From assembly GCA_017557425.1 (NCBI GenBank), contig JAFYYU010000014.1, forward strand, positions 1 through 50,652: a stretch of 50,652 nt of DNA. Reading direction: 5' to 3'. Made by a program: the position numbers and the translations under genes. Position 1 is the stretch's first letter. Each line of letters opens with the position of its first letter. The stretch is from Muribaculaceae bacterium. GTDB lineage: Bacteria > Bacteroidota > Bacteroidia > Bacteroidales > Muribaculaceae. This document shows positions 24,492-36,316 of the stretch, piece after piece. The notes beneath the pieces were generated by a model. The model was not told the DNA's origin and did no database searches. It saw only the letters and a program-made list of their open reading frames with translations.

Positions 24492-26492
24492 ATGAAGAAA
24501 ATGATTCTTGCCGTCATCGCTATGACGGCTATGGCTACTACCGCTATGGCACAAAACAGCAATTTCAACTACTCGGTTGACCGTTTTGCCGACATCGAGG
24601 TGCTTCGTTACCAGGTGCCCGGTTTTGAGGACCTGTCACTCCAACAGAAGGAGTTGGTTTATTACCTCACCGAGGCTGCCCTCAATGGCCGCGACATCCT
24701 CTTTGACCAGAACTGCAAGTACAACCTGATGGTGCGCCAGACGCTGGAGGACATCTACCGCAACTATAATGGTGACAAGCAGGACAAAGACTATCAGGCA
24801 TTCCTGAAGTACCTGAAGCAGGTGTGGTTCGGCAACGGCATCCATCATCACTACTCGATGGACAAATTCGTTCCCGAGTTCTCCCAAAAATTCTTTGACA
24901 AGCAGTTTAACGCACTGCCTGGCGCAAAAGAGCGTGCCGCCGAGAAGAAAGTGCTCGACCGCGTCATCTTTGACCCCGACTTCATGGCCAAGCGCGTCAA
25001 CCAAGCTGATGGACAGGATCTGATTCTCACTTCGGCCTGCAACATGTATGAGGGCGTGACCCAGCAAGAAGTCGAGGATTTCTACAACAACCTGAAAGAC
25101 ACCACCGACCTCACTCCCGTATCATGGGGTCTTAACTGCAAGGTGGTAAAACGCAATGGCAAAATAGTTGAAGAGCCCTACAAGATAGGCGGCCTCTATA
25201 GCAAAGCCATCGAGAAAATCGTCTATTGGCTCCAGAAAGCAGCCACCGTTGCCGAGAATGAGGGACAACGCGCCTATATCAACGAGTTGATCAAGTTTTA
25301 CCAGACAGGCTCGTTGAAGACCTTTGACGATTACAGCATCTTGTGGGCCGAGGAGACCAAGAGCGATGTCGATTTCATCAACGGCTTCATTGAGAGCTAC
25401 GGCGATCCCCTGGGCATGACCGGCTCGTGGGAAGGCATGGTCAACTTCAAGGACAAGGCCGCCTCGCGCCGCAGCAAACTCATCAGCGACAATGCACAAT
25501 ACTTCGAGAGCAATTCGCCTGTTGACAACCGCTTCAAGAAGAAAAACGTGAAAGGCGTGAGCGCCAAGGTCATCACCGCCGCCATTCTGGCAGGTGACAG
25601 CTACCCCTCGACGCCCATCGGCATCAACCTGCCCAACAGCAACTGGATCCGTGCCCAGCATGGCTCCAAGTCGGTATCTATCGATAACATTACCGATGCC
25701 TACAACAAGGTGGCTGCCGGTACCGGCTTTAACGAGGAGTTTGCCTACAGCGACGTCGAGGTCGAACTAATGAAGAACTACCTCGCGCTCGCAGACGCCC
25801 TGCACACCGACCTGCACGAGTGCCTGGGTCACGCTTCTGGCCAGTTACTCCCCGGTGTTGACCAGGACGCCCTCAAGGCCCACGGCTCCACGCTTGAGGA
25901 GGCCCGCGCCGACCTGTTCGCACTTTATTACCTTGCAGACCCCAAGCTGATTGAGTTGGGCATCTTCAAGGACAAGGACACCTACAAGGCCGAGTACTAC
26001 AAATACATCATGAACGGCCTGATGACCCAGTTGACCCGCATCGAGCCCGGCAAGGACATCGAGGAAGCCCACATGCGCAACCGCAAACTCATCAGTGAGT
26101 GGTGCTATCAGCACGGCATGAAGGATAACGTCATCGAGTATGTGAAGCGCGACGGCAAGACCTATATCCGCGTCAACGACTACACAAAACTGCGTGACCT
26201 CTTTGCCCAGCTGCTCGCCGAGATCCAGCGTATCAAGAGTGAGGGTGACTATGAGGCTGGTCGCCAGCTGGTTGAGACCTATGGTGTAAAGGTTGATCCC
26301 GAAATCCACAAGGAGGTACTTGCCCGCTACGAGGGTCTGAATATCGCCCCCTACAAGGGCTTTGTCAACCCCATCTACACTCCGGTGTATGACAAGAACG
26401 GCAAGCTCATCGATGTGAAGGTTTCCTATACCGAAGGCTACATCGACCAGATGTTGCGCTACAGCCAGGATTACTCTCCCCTGACCCACTAA
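24492..26492 (+). CDS. dipeptidyl peptidase III (family M49), exported
   Basis: A 666-residue zinc peptidase with a signal peptide (MKKMILAVIAMTAMATTAMA). The M49 signature HECLGH is at 442-447, and the second zinc-ligand motif EEARAD is at about 469-474. DPP III removes dipeptides from the N-termini of short peptides. Export to the periplasm suggests use of scavenged peptides, as for the Tricorn-like enzyme encoded upstream. The length fits bacterial members. lptF/G follows after 33 bases. Confidence 0.92.
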   Translation: MKKMILAVIAMTAMATTAMAQNSNFNYSVDRFADIEVLRYQVPGFEDLSLQQKELVYYLTEAALNGRDILFDQNCKYNLMVRQTLEDIYRNYNGDKQDKDYQAFLKYLKQVWFGNGIHHHYSMDKFVPEFSQKFFDKQFNALPGAKERAAEKKVLDRVIFDPDFMAKRVNQADGQDLILTSACNMYEGVTQQEVEDFYNNLKDTTDLTPVSWGLNCKVVKRNGKIVEEPYKIGGLYSKAIEKIVYWLQKAATVAENEGQRAYINELIKFYQTGSLKTFDDYSILWAEETKSDVDFINGFIESYGDPLGMTGSWEGMVNFKDKAASRRSKLISDNAQYFESNSPVDNRFKKKNVKGVSAKVITAAILAGDSYPSTPIGINLPNSNWIRAQHGSKSVSIDNITDAYNKVAAGTGFNEEFAYSDVEVELMKNYLALADALHTDLHECLGHASGQLLPGVDQDALKAHGSTLEEARADLFALYYLADPKLIELGIFKDKDTYKAEYYKYIMNGLMTQLTRIEPGKDIEEAHMRNRKLISEWCYQHGMKDNVIEYVKRDGKTYIRVNDYTKLRDLFAQLLAEIQRIKSEGDYEAGRQLVETYGVKVDPEIHKEVLARYEGLNIAPYKGFVNPIYTPVYDKNGKLIDVKVSYTEGYIDQMLRYSQDYSPLTH

Positions 26493-26525
26493 AAAACATT
26501 ACTGCAAGACCTTTACTCACACGTC

Positions 26526-28484
26526 ATGAAGATAAAGAGACTCTACACATTCATGCTGTCCAGGTTCCTGCCACGGTTCCTGATGACGTTCTGTATCTGT
26601 CTCTTTATCGTGATGATGCAATTCCTGTGGCGTTACATCGACGAACTGGTGGGTAAAGGTCTCAGCATTGACGTCGTTGCAGAGCTGTTCTTCTATGCCG
26701 CACTGTCGATGGTGCCGCTGGCATTGCCGTTGAGCATCCTGCTGGCAGCGCTGATGACTTTCGGCGACCTGGGAGAGCACGTGGAATTGACGGCGCTAAA
26801 ATCGTCGGGCATCTCGCTGACGACCATTATGAAGCCCCTTGCCATTCTGATGGTGTTCGTGGCCATCGGGGCTTTCTTTTTCCAGAACAACGTCTTACCC
26901 AAGTCCCAAGTGAAGATGTGGACCCTGTTGTTCTCGATGCGCCAGACCTCACCCACCCTTGACATCCCTGAAGGGGCCGTTTATAGCCAGATTCCAGGTT
27001 ACAACATCTATGTCAAGCGTAATGACAAGGAGCACGACATGCTCTATAACCTGCTTATCTATGACGTATCGGCTACCACGATGTATCCACGCATTGTTGT
27101 TGCAGATTCCGGTCGGCTGAGCATGACCGATGACAAGTGTCATCTGGTGTTGACCCTTTACAAGGGCGCGTGGTATGAACAGATGGGCTCTGGCAGCGGC
27201 ATTAGCGGAATGAGTAATGACCTGTATCGGCGCGAGACGTTCCACGACAAGGAGTTACTGATTCCGTACGATGCCAATTTCACCCGCATGGACGACGAGA
27301 CGATGAAATCCCAATATGTGGGCAAAGACATCAAAGAACTGCGACAGACCATCGATTCGGTAAGGCTGAAAGTGGACTCGGCCGCTACCTTTATCGTCAC
27401 CAAACTGCGCAACCAACCCGTGTGTGGTGTTCCTATTTATCGTATCGAGTTCAACGATGGCAAGGAGACAAAAGTGCCCATCCATGAAGTCAAATTGGAC
27501 AAACCGGTTGATATCAACAAGATTGTCAAAGAGTTACCCTCAACCGAGCAAGAGATGATCCTCAACCAGGCGATCATGCGCACCACCAATAATATGCAGG
27601 ACTTGCAGTTCCAAGGCTATACCATAAGCGATGACAACTTTGTCATTCGACGCCACCAGATTGAGATGATGAAGAAATTCACCCTATCGCTGGCGTGTCT
27701 CATTTTCTTCTTCATCGGAGCCCCCCTGGGTGCGATTATCCGTAAAGGTGGCTTGGGTATGCCCATCGTCGTGTCGGTAATGCTGTTCATCGTCTATTAT
27801 GTCATTGACAACACGGGCTACAAGCTGGCACGCGACGGCCGTTGGGAAGTGTGGCAGGGCATGTGGCTCAGTTCGGCGGTGTTGATGCCGTTGGGCATCT
27901 TCCTGACCAAGAAAGCAGTCAACGACTCGGCTGTCTTTAACCCCGACGCCTGGCTCAACCTGCTGCGCCGCTTCACGGGCTTGCACCAGACCCGCAAGCT
28001 GGAGGCAAAGGAAATCATCATTAACGACGTCATTCCAGCCGAGGCAATCAGCAGGATTGAAGCGCTCAAGGAGTCCTGCCAGCATTTTCTCGATACTTAT
28101 CCGGGTCGCCAAGGTTACCTGGAATACTGGCAGCGCGGCTATGACAAGAAGGCCATCAAATCACTATCACAGCAGGTTGACGATGTGGTGGACTATCTTT
28201 CCAACTCCCATGACCAGATGGTGCTCAACAAGGCGATGGACTACCCTGTCATCCGCCAGTTGCTCACCTACCAGCCCAACAGCAACAAAACCCTGGGCAC
28301 TGCTCTTGCAGCCCTCTTCCCGTTGGCTCTGCCAGCCTGGCTGGTAGGACTCCGGCACCAGAAGAACCTGAAACGTGACGTTAGCCTGACCATCAAGACT
28401 TGCGACCAGCTGGTTGCCATCTTCAATGGCGAATACAGCCGAGAGATGGAATACAGCGACAACATCAATTCAACCAAATTGTAG
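26526..28484 (+). CDS. LptF/LptG-family LPS transport permease
   Basis: A 652-residue inner-membrane protein. Membrane segments cluster at the N-terminus (~10-120, with [21 protein letters not shown]) and at ~380-470. Between them lies a periplasmic domain of the kind that feeds LPS onto Lpt[21 protein letters not shown] is typical of the YjgP/YjgQ family. The protein is longer than Proteobacterial LptF/G because of a ~190-residue C-terminal extension. The paired permease and ABC subunit are not in this window. It is the first of four nearly contiguous genes. Confidence 0.88.
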   Translation: MKIKRLYTFMLSRFLPRFLMTFCICLFIVMMQFLWRYIDELVGKGLSIDVVAELFFYAALSMVPLALPLSILLAALMTFGDLGEHVELTALKSSGISLTTIMKPLAILMVFVAIGAFFFQNNVLPKSQVKMWTLLFSMRQTSPTLDIPEGAVYSQIPGYNIYVKRNDKEHDMLYNLLIYDVSATTMYPRIVVADSGRLSMTDDKCHLVLTLYKGAWYEQMGSGSGISGMSNDLYRRETFHDKELLIPYDANFTRMDDETMKSQYVGKDIKELRQTIDSVRLKVDSAATFIVTKLRNQPVCGVPIYRIEFNDGKETKVPIHEVKLDKPVDINKIVKELPSTEQEMILNQAIMRTTNNMQDLQFQGYTISDDNFVIRRHQIEMMKKFTLSLACLIFFFIGAPLGAIIRKGGLGMPIVVSVMLFIVYYVIDNTGYKLARDGRWEVWQGMWLSSAVLMPLGIFLTKKAVNDSAVFNPDAWLNLLRRFTGLHQTRKLEAKEIIINDVIPAEAISRIEALKESCQHFLDTYPGRQGYLEYWQRGYDKKAIKSLSQQVDDVVDYLSNSHDQMVLNKAMDYPVIRQLLTYQPNSNKTLGTALAALFPLALPAWLVGLRHQKNLKRDVSLTIKTCDQLVAIFNGEYSREMEYSDNINSTKL

Positions 28485-28485
28485 A

Positions 28486-29700
28486 ATGGACGAAATCAAA
28501 CTGAATACTATAGATGAGGCCGTGGAACAGCTTAAACGCGGCGAATTTGTCATCGTCGTCGATGATGAGGACCGCGAGAATGAAGGCGACTTCATCATTG
28601 CAGCCGAAAAAATCACCGAAGAGAAAGTCAACTTCATGCTGCGGGAGGGACGCGGCGTCCTGTGTGCCCCTGTCACCGCCGAGCGATGCCATGAACTCGA
28701 GTTGAACATGCAGGTCGATGACAACACGTCGATGCTTGGGACCCCGTTCACAGTAACCATCGACTTGCTGGACGGTTGCACCACCGGCGTGTCGATGCAT
28801 GACCGCGCGATGACTATTCGTGCCCTTGCCAATCCCCATAGCAAACCGAGTGACTTTGGCCGTCCAGGGCACATCAACCCGCTGCGCGCCGTCGATAAGG
28901 GCGTACTCAAGCGCGCGGGCCACACCGAGGCTTCCATCGACCTGATGCGCATTGCTGGCCTCTACCCTGCAGCTGCCCTCATCGAAATCATCAACCCTGA
29001 CGGCACCATGGCGCGCCTGCCGCAACTGATGGAGGTGGCCAAGAAATACGACATGCCCATCATCACCATCAAGGACTTGATTGCCTACCGCCTGCGCACC
29101 GAGAAGGTGGTCGAGGTGGGCGATGAGGTTGACCTGCCCACGCAATACGGGCATTTCAAGCTCATTCCCTTCCGTCAAATCAACAACGGCCTGGAACACA
29201 TCGCCCTCATCAAGGGCGAATGGAAACCCGATGAGCCTCTGCTCGTGCGCGTTCACTCGTCATGTGCCACGGGCGACATATTCGGGTCGATGCGCTGTGA
29301 ATGCGGCGAACAGCTGCATTTGGCCATGCAGATGATTGAAAAAGAGGGCAAAGGCGTGCTCGTGTATATGAATCAGGAAGGGCGAGGAATCGGTCTGATG
29401 AACAAAATCAAGGCCTACAAGCTGCAGGAGGGCGGTATGGATACCGTCGAAGCCAATGTGCATCTGGGATTCAAGCCCGACGAGCGCGACTATGGCGTGG
29501 GAGCCAATATCCTGCGCATCCTGGGCGTGACAAAGATGCGTCTGATGACCAACAACCCCGTCAAGCGCGTCGGTCTGGAGAGTTATGGACTGGAAGTGGT
29601 CGAAAATGTGCCGCTGGAGGTAAAACCAAACGAGTACAACGAGTTCTACATGCACACCAAGAAGGTGCGCATGGGACACGATCTGCATAAAGTGGACTAA
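28486..29700 (+). CDS. ribBA: bifunctional DHBP synthase / GTP cyclohydrolase II
   Basis: About 404 residues. The ATG at 28486 is chosen because it starts the conserved RibB domain one base after the lptF/G stop. Residues ~1-205 are RibB, which makes dihydroxybutanone phosphate from ribulose 5-phosphate: [24 protein letters not shown] and HINPLRA. Residues ~206-400 are RibA, which opens GTP: the zinc cysteines in [20 protein letters not shown] and [10 protein letters not shown]. Together they supply both starting units of riboflavin synthesis. No FMN riboswitch was seen, as the gene is inside an operon. Confidence 0.96.
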   Translation: MDEIKLNTIDEAVEQLKRGEFVIVVDDEDRENEGDFIIAAEKITEEKVNFMLREGRGVLCAPVTAERCHELELNMQVDDNTSMLGTPFTVTIDLLDGCTTGVSMHDRAMTIRALANPHSKPSDFGRPGHINPLRAVDKGVLKRAGHTEASIDLMRIAGLYPAAALIEIINPDGTMARLPQLMEVAKKYDMPIITIKDLIAYRLRTEKVVEVGDEVDLPTQYGHFKLIPFRQINNGLEHIALIKGEWKPDEPLLVRVHSSCATGDIFGSMRCECGEQLHLAMQMIEKEGKGVLVYMNQEGRGIGLMNKIKAYKLQEGGMDTVEANVHLGFKPDERDYGVGANILRILGVTKMRLMTNNPVKRVGLESYGLEVVENVPLEVKPNEYNEFYMHTKKVRMGHDLHKVD

Positions 29701-29708
29701 AGAGAAAG

Positions 29709-30338
29709 ATGCGGGATTTTAATGAAATAATGGCGTTTGTAGAGCGGGAAATCATCCCTCGCTACAACAATTTTGACAAGGGGCATGGAACCGACCATGT
29801 CCAAACCGTTATTTCGCAGGCATTGCAACTGGCCCAGCATTATCCCGAGGTGGACACGTGCCTCCTGCTCGTGGCAGCGGCCTATCATGACCTGGGGCTC
29901 GTCAATGGCCGTGAACACCACCACACCGACAGCGCACGCATCGTGCGTGAAGACGAGCGGCTGCGGCAATGGTTCAACGAGGATGAAATCAACACCATTG
30001 CCGACGCTGCCGAGGACCACCGCGCATCCAGCGACCATGAGCCCCGCACCATCTATGGCCGCATCGTCGCCGAGGCCGACCGCATCATCGACGGCGAGAC
30101 CATCGTGCGCCGAGCACTGCAATACGGCCTCAAACATGAGCCAGGTCTTGACCGCGAGGGGCAATACCGCCGGCTAATGGAGCACATGAGGGAGAAATAC
30201 GACTACGGCGGTTACCTGAAGCTGTGGATTCCTCAAAGCGACAATGCCAAGCGTCTGGAAGAGTTCCGTCAGTTGCTTGCCGACGAGCCTGCCTTTCGCC
30301 ACCTGTTTGACACGATCTATAACCAAATAACGATATAA
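29709..30338 (+). CDS. HD-domain phosphohydrolase
   Basis: A 209-residue cytoplasmic protein. HD-superfamily metal ligands are visible as His30 (GTDHVQTV), His60-Asp61 (AYHDLGL), histidines near 70-72 and 104, and Asp124 (EADRII). Such enzymes hydrolyse phosphoesters of nucleotides or nucleotide-like substrates. The length and motif order resemble YedJ-type HD proteins. The substrate is unknown. It is eight bases after ribBA and four before the nuclease gene. Confidence 0.85.
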   Translation: MRDFNEIMAFVEREIIPRYNNFDKGHGTDHVQTVISQALQLAQHYPEVDTCLLLVAAAYHDLGLVNGREHHHTDSARIVREDERLRQWFNEDEINTIADAAEDHRASSDHEPRTIYGRIVAEADRIIDGETIVRRALQYGLKHEPGLDREGQYRRLMEHMREKYDYGGYLKLWIPQSDNAKRLEEFRQLLADEPAFRHLFDTIYNQITI

Positions 30339-30342
30339 TGCA

Positions 30343-32175
30343 ATGAAAAAGATTACTACATTATTCGCATTGCTGGTTGGATTGACAGCAATGGCTGACA
30401 TCCCTACTGGCTACTACACAAATGCCGTCGGGAAGAGCGACGAAGCATTGATGACCGCCCTCGAGGGTATCATTTATTACCACAGCCAACTGGGCTACAA
30501 CGACCTGTGGGATGCCTATCCTTATACCGACGCTGGCAGTGACGGCTATTACATCGACATGTATTCCACCTGCAAGTACAACAAGAACTCCTATCATGTG
30601 GGCACGGCTTCCTATGTGGGTCAAGGCCTCAACCGCGAGCACTCGTTCCCCAAGAGCTGGTTTGGCGGTGAAGAATATCCCATGTATACCGACCTGATGA
30701 TGATCATCCCCACCGACGGCTATGTGAACCAACGCCGCAGCAACTACCCTTACGGCGTGTGCGCTGGATCTGATGCCATAACTTACACCAACGAGGAATT
30801 AGGCGTTTCCATGTTGGGAAAACTGGGCATAAGCACCTACAATGGCTATAACGCAAAGGTCTTTGAGCCTGATGACGAGTACAAGGGAGACTTTGCACGC
30901 ATCTATTTCTACATGGTTACATGCTACAAGGGCAAAGTTAGCGAGTGGCCTGGCTGCGACCAACTCGACTATGCGACCAATGGTTACAAAGCCTTCTCCA
31001 ATTGGTCAATCCAGATGCTCATGGAGTGGCATCGCGCCGATCCTGTCAGCGCCAAGGAAATTGCCCGCAACGAGGCCGTCTATAGCAGCAAAGACGGCAA
31101 CAAGGAATATGGTCAGGGCAACCGCAACCCCTTTGTGGACCACCCCGAACTGGCCGAATACATCTGGGGCACTAAGCAGCATGAGGCCTGGACCGGTGCA
31201 GGCGACATCCCCCAGCCCATTGTCAAAGAGGTGCCCGTCATGCTCAGCGTTGACACCACAGCCGTGGAGTCAAACTCCTTCCGCGCCGACTGGACCAGCG
31301 GCGGCGATGTGTCGAGCTATACCCTCAAGGTGAACCGTCAACAGGAGTCGGGTGCAGTATTGTTGATGACCGAGAATTTCTCCAACGTAAATGTCTATTC
31401 CGATGGTTATACCGACATCGGCGAAAACCTTGACGAGTACACCGACAACCCGGGTTGGACGGGCTTCAAAGTTTATACCGCCCCAGGCCAATCTCTGAAG
31501 TTGGGCACATCAAGTGCCGTCGGATACCTCACCAGTCCCGAGTTGCAGCTCAGCAGTACGGTCTCTGTGGTATTCAGGGCCAAAAACTGGATTAATTCCA
31601 GCGGTGCCAGCGATAATGCCTCTATCATTGTATCATGTGGCGAGGCGAACCAGTCAATAACCCTGAGTGACAGTCCCGAGGATTATACCGTGGTACTCAA
31701 CGGCTGCACGGCTCAAAACATCAAGTTGGCCATGAACGCTGTCAAGAAGCGCGCCTACGTCTACAGCGTCAACATTTACGACGGCGACCTGACGGCTACC
31801 CCGCGGCGCGAGATTGTCGAGGAGGGTGACTCCACCTGGCGCATGGTGAGCGGCATCACCGACACCTGTTACACCGTGCGCGCACTCGATGGCGGCGTCT
31901 ATGAGTATCTGGTAAAAGCCATCTACACCGACGGTACCGAGAGCGTGTGGTCCAACATCCAGCACGTGACGCTCACCGGTGGCGGCGACGCACCGCTCAC
32001 GGGTGATGTGAATGACGACGGTGTGGTGAATATTGCTGATGTCACGACGCTTATCGACTACTTGCTGGGTAATACGCCGCAAGTCTTCAACGAGCAGGCT
32101 GCAGACGTTAACGGTGACAGCGTGATCAACATCGCCGACGTCACAGCCCTCATCGACATCCTGCTGGGCTCGTAA
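30343..32175 (+). CDS. secreted endonuclease I with dockerin-like tail
   Basis: A 610-residue exported protein. After a signal peptide, residues ~40-280 are an endonuclease I (EndA-type) domain: LNREHSFPKSWFGG with His100, MMIIPTDGYVNQRRSNYPYG and GNRNPFVDHPE. Residues ~300-540 look like beta-sandwich/FN3 modules. The last ~60 residues hold two calcium-type motifs (GDVNDDGVVNIADV and ADVNGDSVINIADV). The protein should be exported across the envelope and cut DNA outside the cell. The tail resembles those of the genes at 34670 and 50491. Confidence 0.9.
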   Translation: MKKITTLFALLVGLTAMADIPTGYYTNAVGKSDEALMTALEGIIYYHSQLGYNDLWDAYPYTDAGSDGYYIDMYSTCKYNKNSYHVGTASYVGQGLNREHSFPKSWFGGEEYPMYTDLMMIIPTDGYVNQRRSNYPYGVCAGSDAITYTNEELGVSMLGKLGISTYNGYNAKVFEPDDEYKGDFARIYFYMVTCYKGKVSEWPGCDQLDYATNGYKAFSNWSIQMLMEWHRADPVSAKEIARNEAVYSSKDGNKEYGQGNRNPFVDHPELAEYIWGTKQHEAWTGAGDIPQPIVKEVPVMLSVDTTAVESNSFRADWTSGGDVSSYTLKVNRQQESGAVLLMTENFSNVNVYSDGYTDIGENLDEYTDNPGWTGFKVYTAPGQSLKLGTSSAVGYLTSPELQLSSTVSVVFRAKNWINSSGASDNASIIVSCGEANQSITLSDSPEDYTVVLNGCTAQNIKLAMNAVKKRAYVYSVNIYDGDLTATPRREIVEEGDSTWRMVSGITDTCYTVRALDGGVYEYLVKAIYTDGTESVWSNIQHVTLTGGGDAPLTGDVNDDGVVNIADVTTLIDYLLGNTPQVFNEQAADVNGDSVINIADVTALIDILLGS

Positions 32176-32201
32176 CAGCGGCAGGGCCATCTGTAAATTC
32201 G

Positions 32202-32234
32202 ACACGCCACCTGAAATCTGCACGGGTGGCGTGT
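32202..32234 (+). terminator. 10-bp hairpin after the nuclease gene
   Basis: ACACGCCACC (32202-32211) pairs perfectly with GGTGGCGTGT (32225-32234). No U-tract follows, so termination may be partial. Confidence 0.45.
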
Positions 32235-32313
32235 ACCGTTGAACTGGCACGGTGTTTGCTGTTTACAAGATGATATTTTGACAGTAACTGAACAAGAAAA
32301 GAAATTAAAATAT

Positions 32314-34479
<2,166 letters not shown>

Positions 34480-34505
34480 AACTTGATGACAAATCGCTAT
34501 AAGCA

Positions 34506-34534
34506 GGGCGGGTGCCACACCACGGCATCCGCCC
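34506..34534 (+). terminator. GCATCCGC-type hairpin after clpC
   Basis: GGGCGGGTGCC (34506-34516) pairs with GGCATCCGCCC (34524-34534), 11 pairs with one G-T. The right arm carries the GGCATCCGC core. Confidence 0.6.
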
Positions 34535-34598
34535 TCGTCGTTTAACAACTGAATAGTCTGATCTATCTGATAGAATCCGCAGTTTTTTATCATATTCT

Positions 34599-34630
34599 CT
34601 TGTAAACATGAGGTCTATGTACTATCTTTG
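34599..34630 (+). promoter_or_regulatory. Bacteroidetes-type promoter of the AT-rich gene
   Basis: CTTG at 34599-34602, a 20-base spacer and a perfect TATCTTTG at 34623-34630. The leader to ATG 34670 would be roughly 35 bases. Confidence 0.55.
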
Positions 34631-34669
34631 TCCTTTGGCAACTATAAAGACCTTTAAACGTATACGGCA

Positions 34670-36139
34670 ATGAACCACATGATAACGATGAAAAGGATTA
34701 TATTGATGATGATGGCAGTTCTGGCGGCGTTGTATGCTGCCGCCTCTTCAAAAGATCAACCTGTATTGAACGACTTAACTGGTGAAATAGTATTTGAAGA
34801 AGGAGGTAATAAAACTACTGCATTGACTGATGATGGTGGATTAATTGATATGTATGAGTATCTCTATATCAGTTACTCGGGAGACGAAGATGTCGAATTT
34901 ACTATCTTAGTCAATGATAGAAATCTCTTAGAAGATGAAGACCTCAATCATTGTGTCAGTTGGGATGAAGACAATAATCGTTATGTTGTCTCTCTTTACT
35001 ACCTTATTCCCCCCTTCGGAGATCAATATTGTTCAGTTCTTAATTTCGTTGTGACAGTACATTCCGCTGGATATAACGATTTAACAATGGAGCACTCTTC
35101 TTTTGTTTCATTTCTTGATACTAGTGAAGTGGCGCCTCCAAGCATCTCTGAGTATGTTACTGATTTGACTTTTTTCATTCAGGTCGGCTATTCTTGCAGT
35201 GTCCATTATTGTAGCCTCGACGCGTCTAATAATGACATAGATGACAATTGGGACACGTCAGTATACGCTATCGAACGTCTTGATCATGACTACTATTTAA
35301 CAGTTAGGGCCGGCAACAGAACGCTTTTGGGCAGTGTATACAGTTATTCAGAAAGAACATTCTTGATTCCAGCAAGAGAATGCAATATTGCTATCTCACA
35401 ATGCGATAGCATCAAACCGGGTTGGATATATTCCATTATTGAAAATGGGTCTTGTTTTTACACAGAAGATGTAGAATTAGGGAGATGTTTTGCTATTATT
35501 GAATTAAATTCTTTTGCAAATTATTGGGATTTGCAACTCACAACAACTGTCGATTACCAACTAGTCTGGAATGATACTTTTGATCCTGCAATAGCTACTA
35601 TCAATCTTCTACCATTTGGTGATATTCATGGCGGAGAGTACCATATAAAAGCTACTGTTTCTGATGGATATAATTCATTGTCGACAGATACTATATTAGA
35701 GATTCATCCCGTTGTTACTCGTCTTACTCGTGATTCTTTGTTCTTGGATTTTGCTCCAAACATGAATAATATCAGTCTCATCGTTAACGGCGAGGAAGTT
35801 GAATTATCGACGGATTGCCACCACTATGCATTACCTCGTTTAGACCACGACTATTCAGTAACAGTTCAAGCGGAAATAAACATAACAAATGAATGGGGTG
35901 ATAATTACTCTAGAAGAAGTAAGGAAACTACTGTTATTATCCCATCAAAGTGCGTTGGTGATGTTGATGACAATGGTCTTGTGAACATAAGCGATGTGAC
36001 GGCATTGATAGATTATCTGCTCAACGGCGATGCCTCGGCCATCAATCTTACTAATGCTGATTGCGACGGGAACGGGCTTGTGAACATCAGCGACGTGACC
36101 AGCCTCATCGACTACCTTCTCAGCGGCACGTGGCATTGA
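34670..36139 (+). CDS. AT-rich secreted protein with dockerin-like tail
   Basis: A 489-residue exported protein; starts at residues 1, 4 or 7 all precede the signal peptide (MKRIILMMMAVLAALYAAA). Residues ~30-420 are unrecognised and beta-rich, with scattered cysteines and two similar RLDHDYxxTV segments that suggest repeated Ig-like units. The tail holds two motifs (GDVDDNGLVNISDVTALIDY and CDGNGLVNISDVTSLIDYLL). The body has far lower G+C than its neighbours, while the tail matches the host composition and motif. The body may have been acquired and joined to a native sorting or binding tail. The function is unknown. Confidence 0.75.
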   Translation: MNHMITMKRIILMMMAVLAALYAAASSKDQPVLNDLTGEIVFEEGGNKTTALTDDGGLIDMYEYLYISYSGDEDVEFTILVNDRNLLEDEDLNHCVSWDEDNNRYVVSLYYLIPPFGDQYCSVLNFVVTVHSAGYNDLTMEHSSFVSFLDTSEVAPPSISEYVTDLTFFIQVGYSCSVHYCSLDASNNDIDDNWDTSVYAIERLDHDYYLTVRAGNRTLLGSVYSYSERTFLIPARECNIAISQCDSIKPGWIYSIIENGSCFYTEDVELGRCFAIIELNSFANYWDLQLTTTVDYQLVWNDTFDPAIATINLLPFGDIHGGEYHIKATVSDGYNSLSTDTILEIHPVVTRLTRDSLFLDFAPNMNNISLIVNGEEVELSTDCHHYALPRLDHDYSVTVQAEINITNEWGDNYSRRSKETTVIIPSKCVGDVDDNGLVNISDVTALIDYLLNGDASAINLTNADCDGNGLVNISDVTSLIDYLLSGTWH

Positions 36140-36174
36140 TTCTGCGCTCGCAGTCTAGAATTCATATTATAAGC

Positions 36175-36208
36175 ATCCGCTTCATCCCTATCGATGGATG
36201 AGGCGGAT
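36175..36208. terminator. GCATCCGC-type bidirectional hairpin
   Basis: ATCCGCTTCATCC (36175-36187) pairs with GGATGAGGCGGAT (36196-36208), with one T-G pair. It lies between convergent genes and is followed by TCTTATTCTT on the plus strand. Confidence 0.6.
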
Positions 36209-36270
36209 TCTTATTCTTAAATTGGCGTAATGCGTTGTTTGATTGTTAGTCCAATTCGTTATAATTGAAA

Positions 36271-36310
36271 GCGGATGCCAAATTAGTTCAATTAGTGTAA
36301 TTCGTAGTTT
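36271..36310 (-). repeat. dispersed GGCATCCGC repeat, inverted copy
   Basis: The minus strand reads AAACTACGAATTACACTAAT, then TGAACTAATTTGGCATCCGC. It is the same unit as the copies at 935-1079. Confidence 0.7.
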
Positions 36311-36316
36311 GATAGA

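Noticed and set aside
31990-32175. Dockerin-like tails as evidence of a cellulosome
   Set aside because: No cohesin, scaffoldin or cellulase cluster is present, and the carriers include a nuclease.
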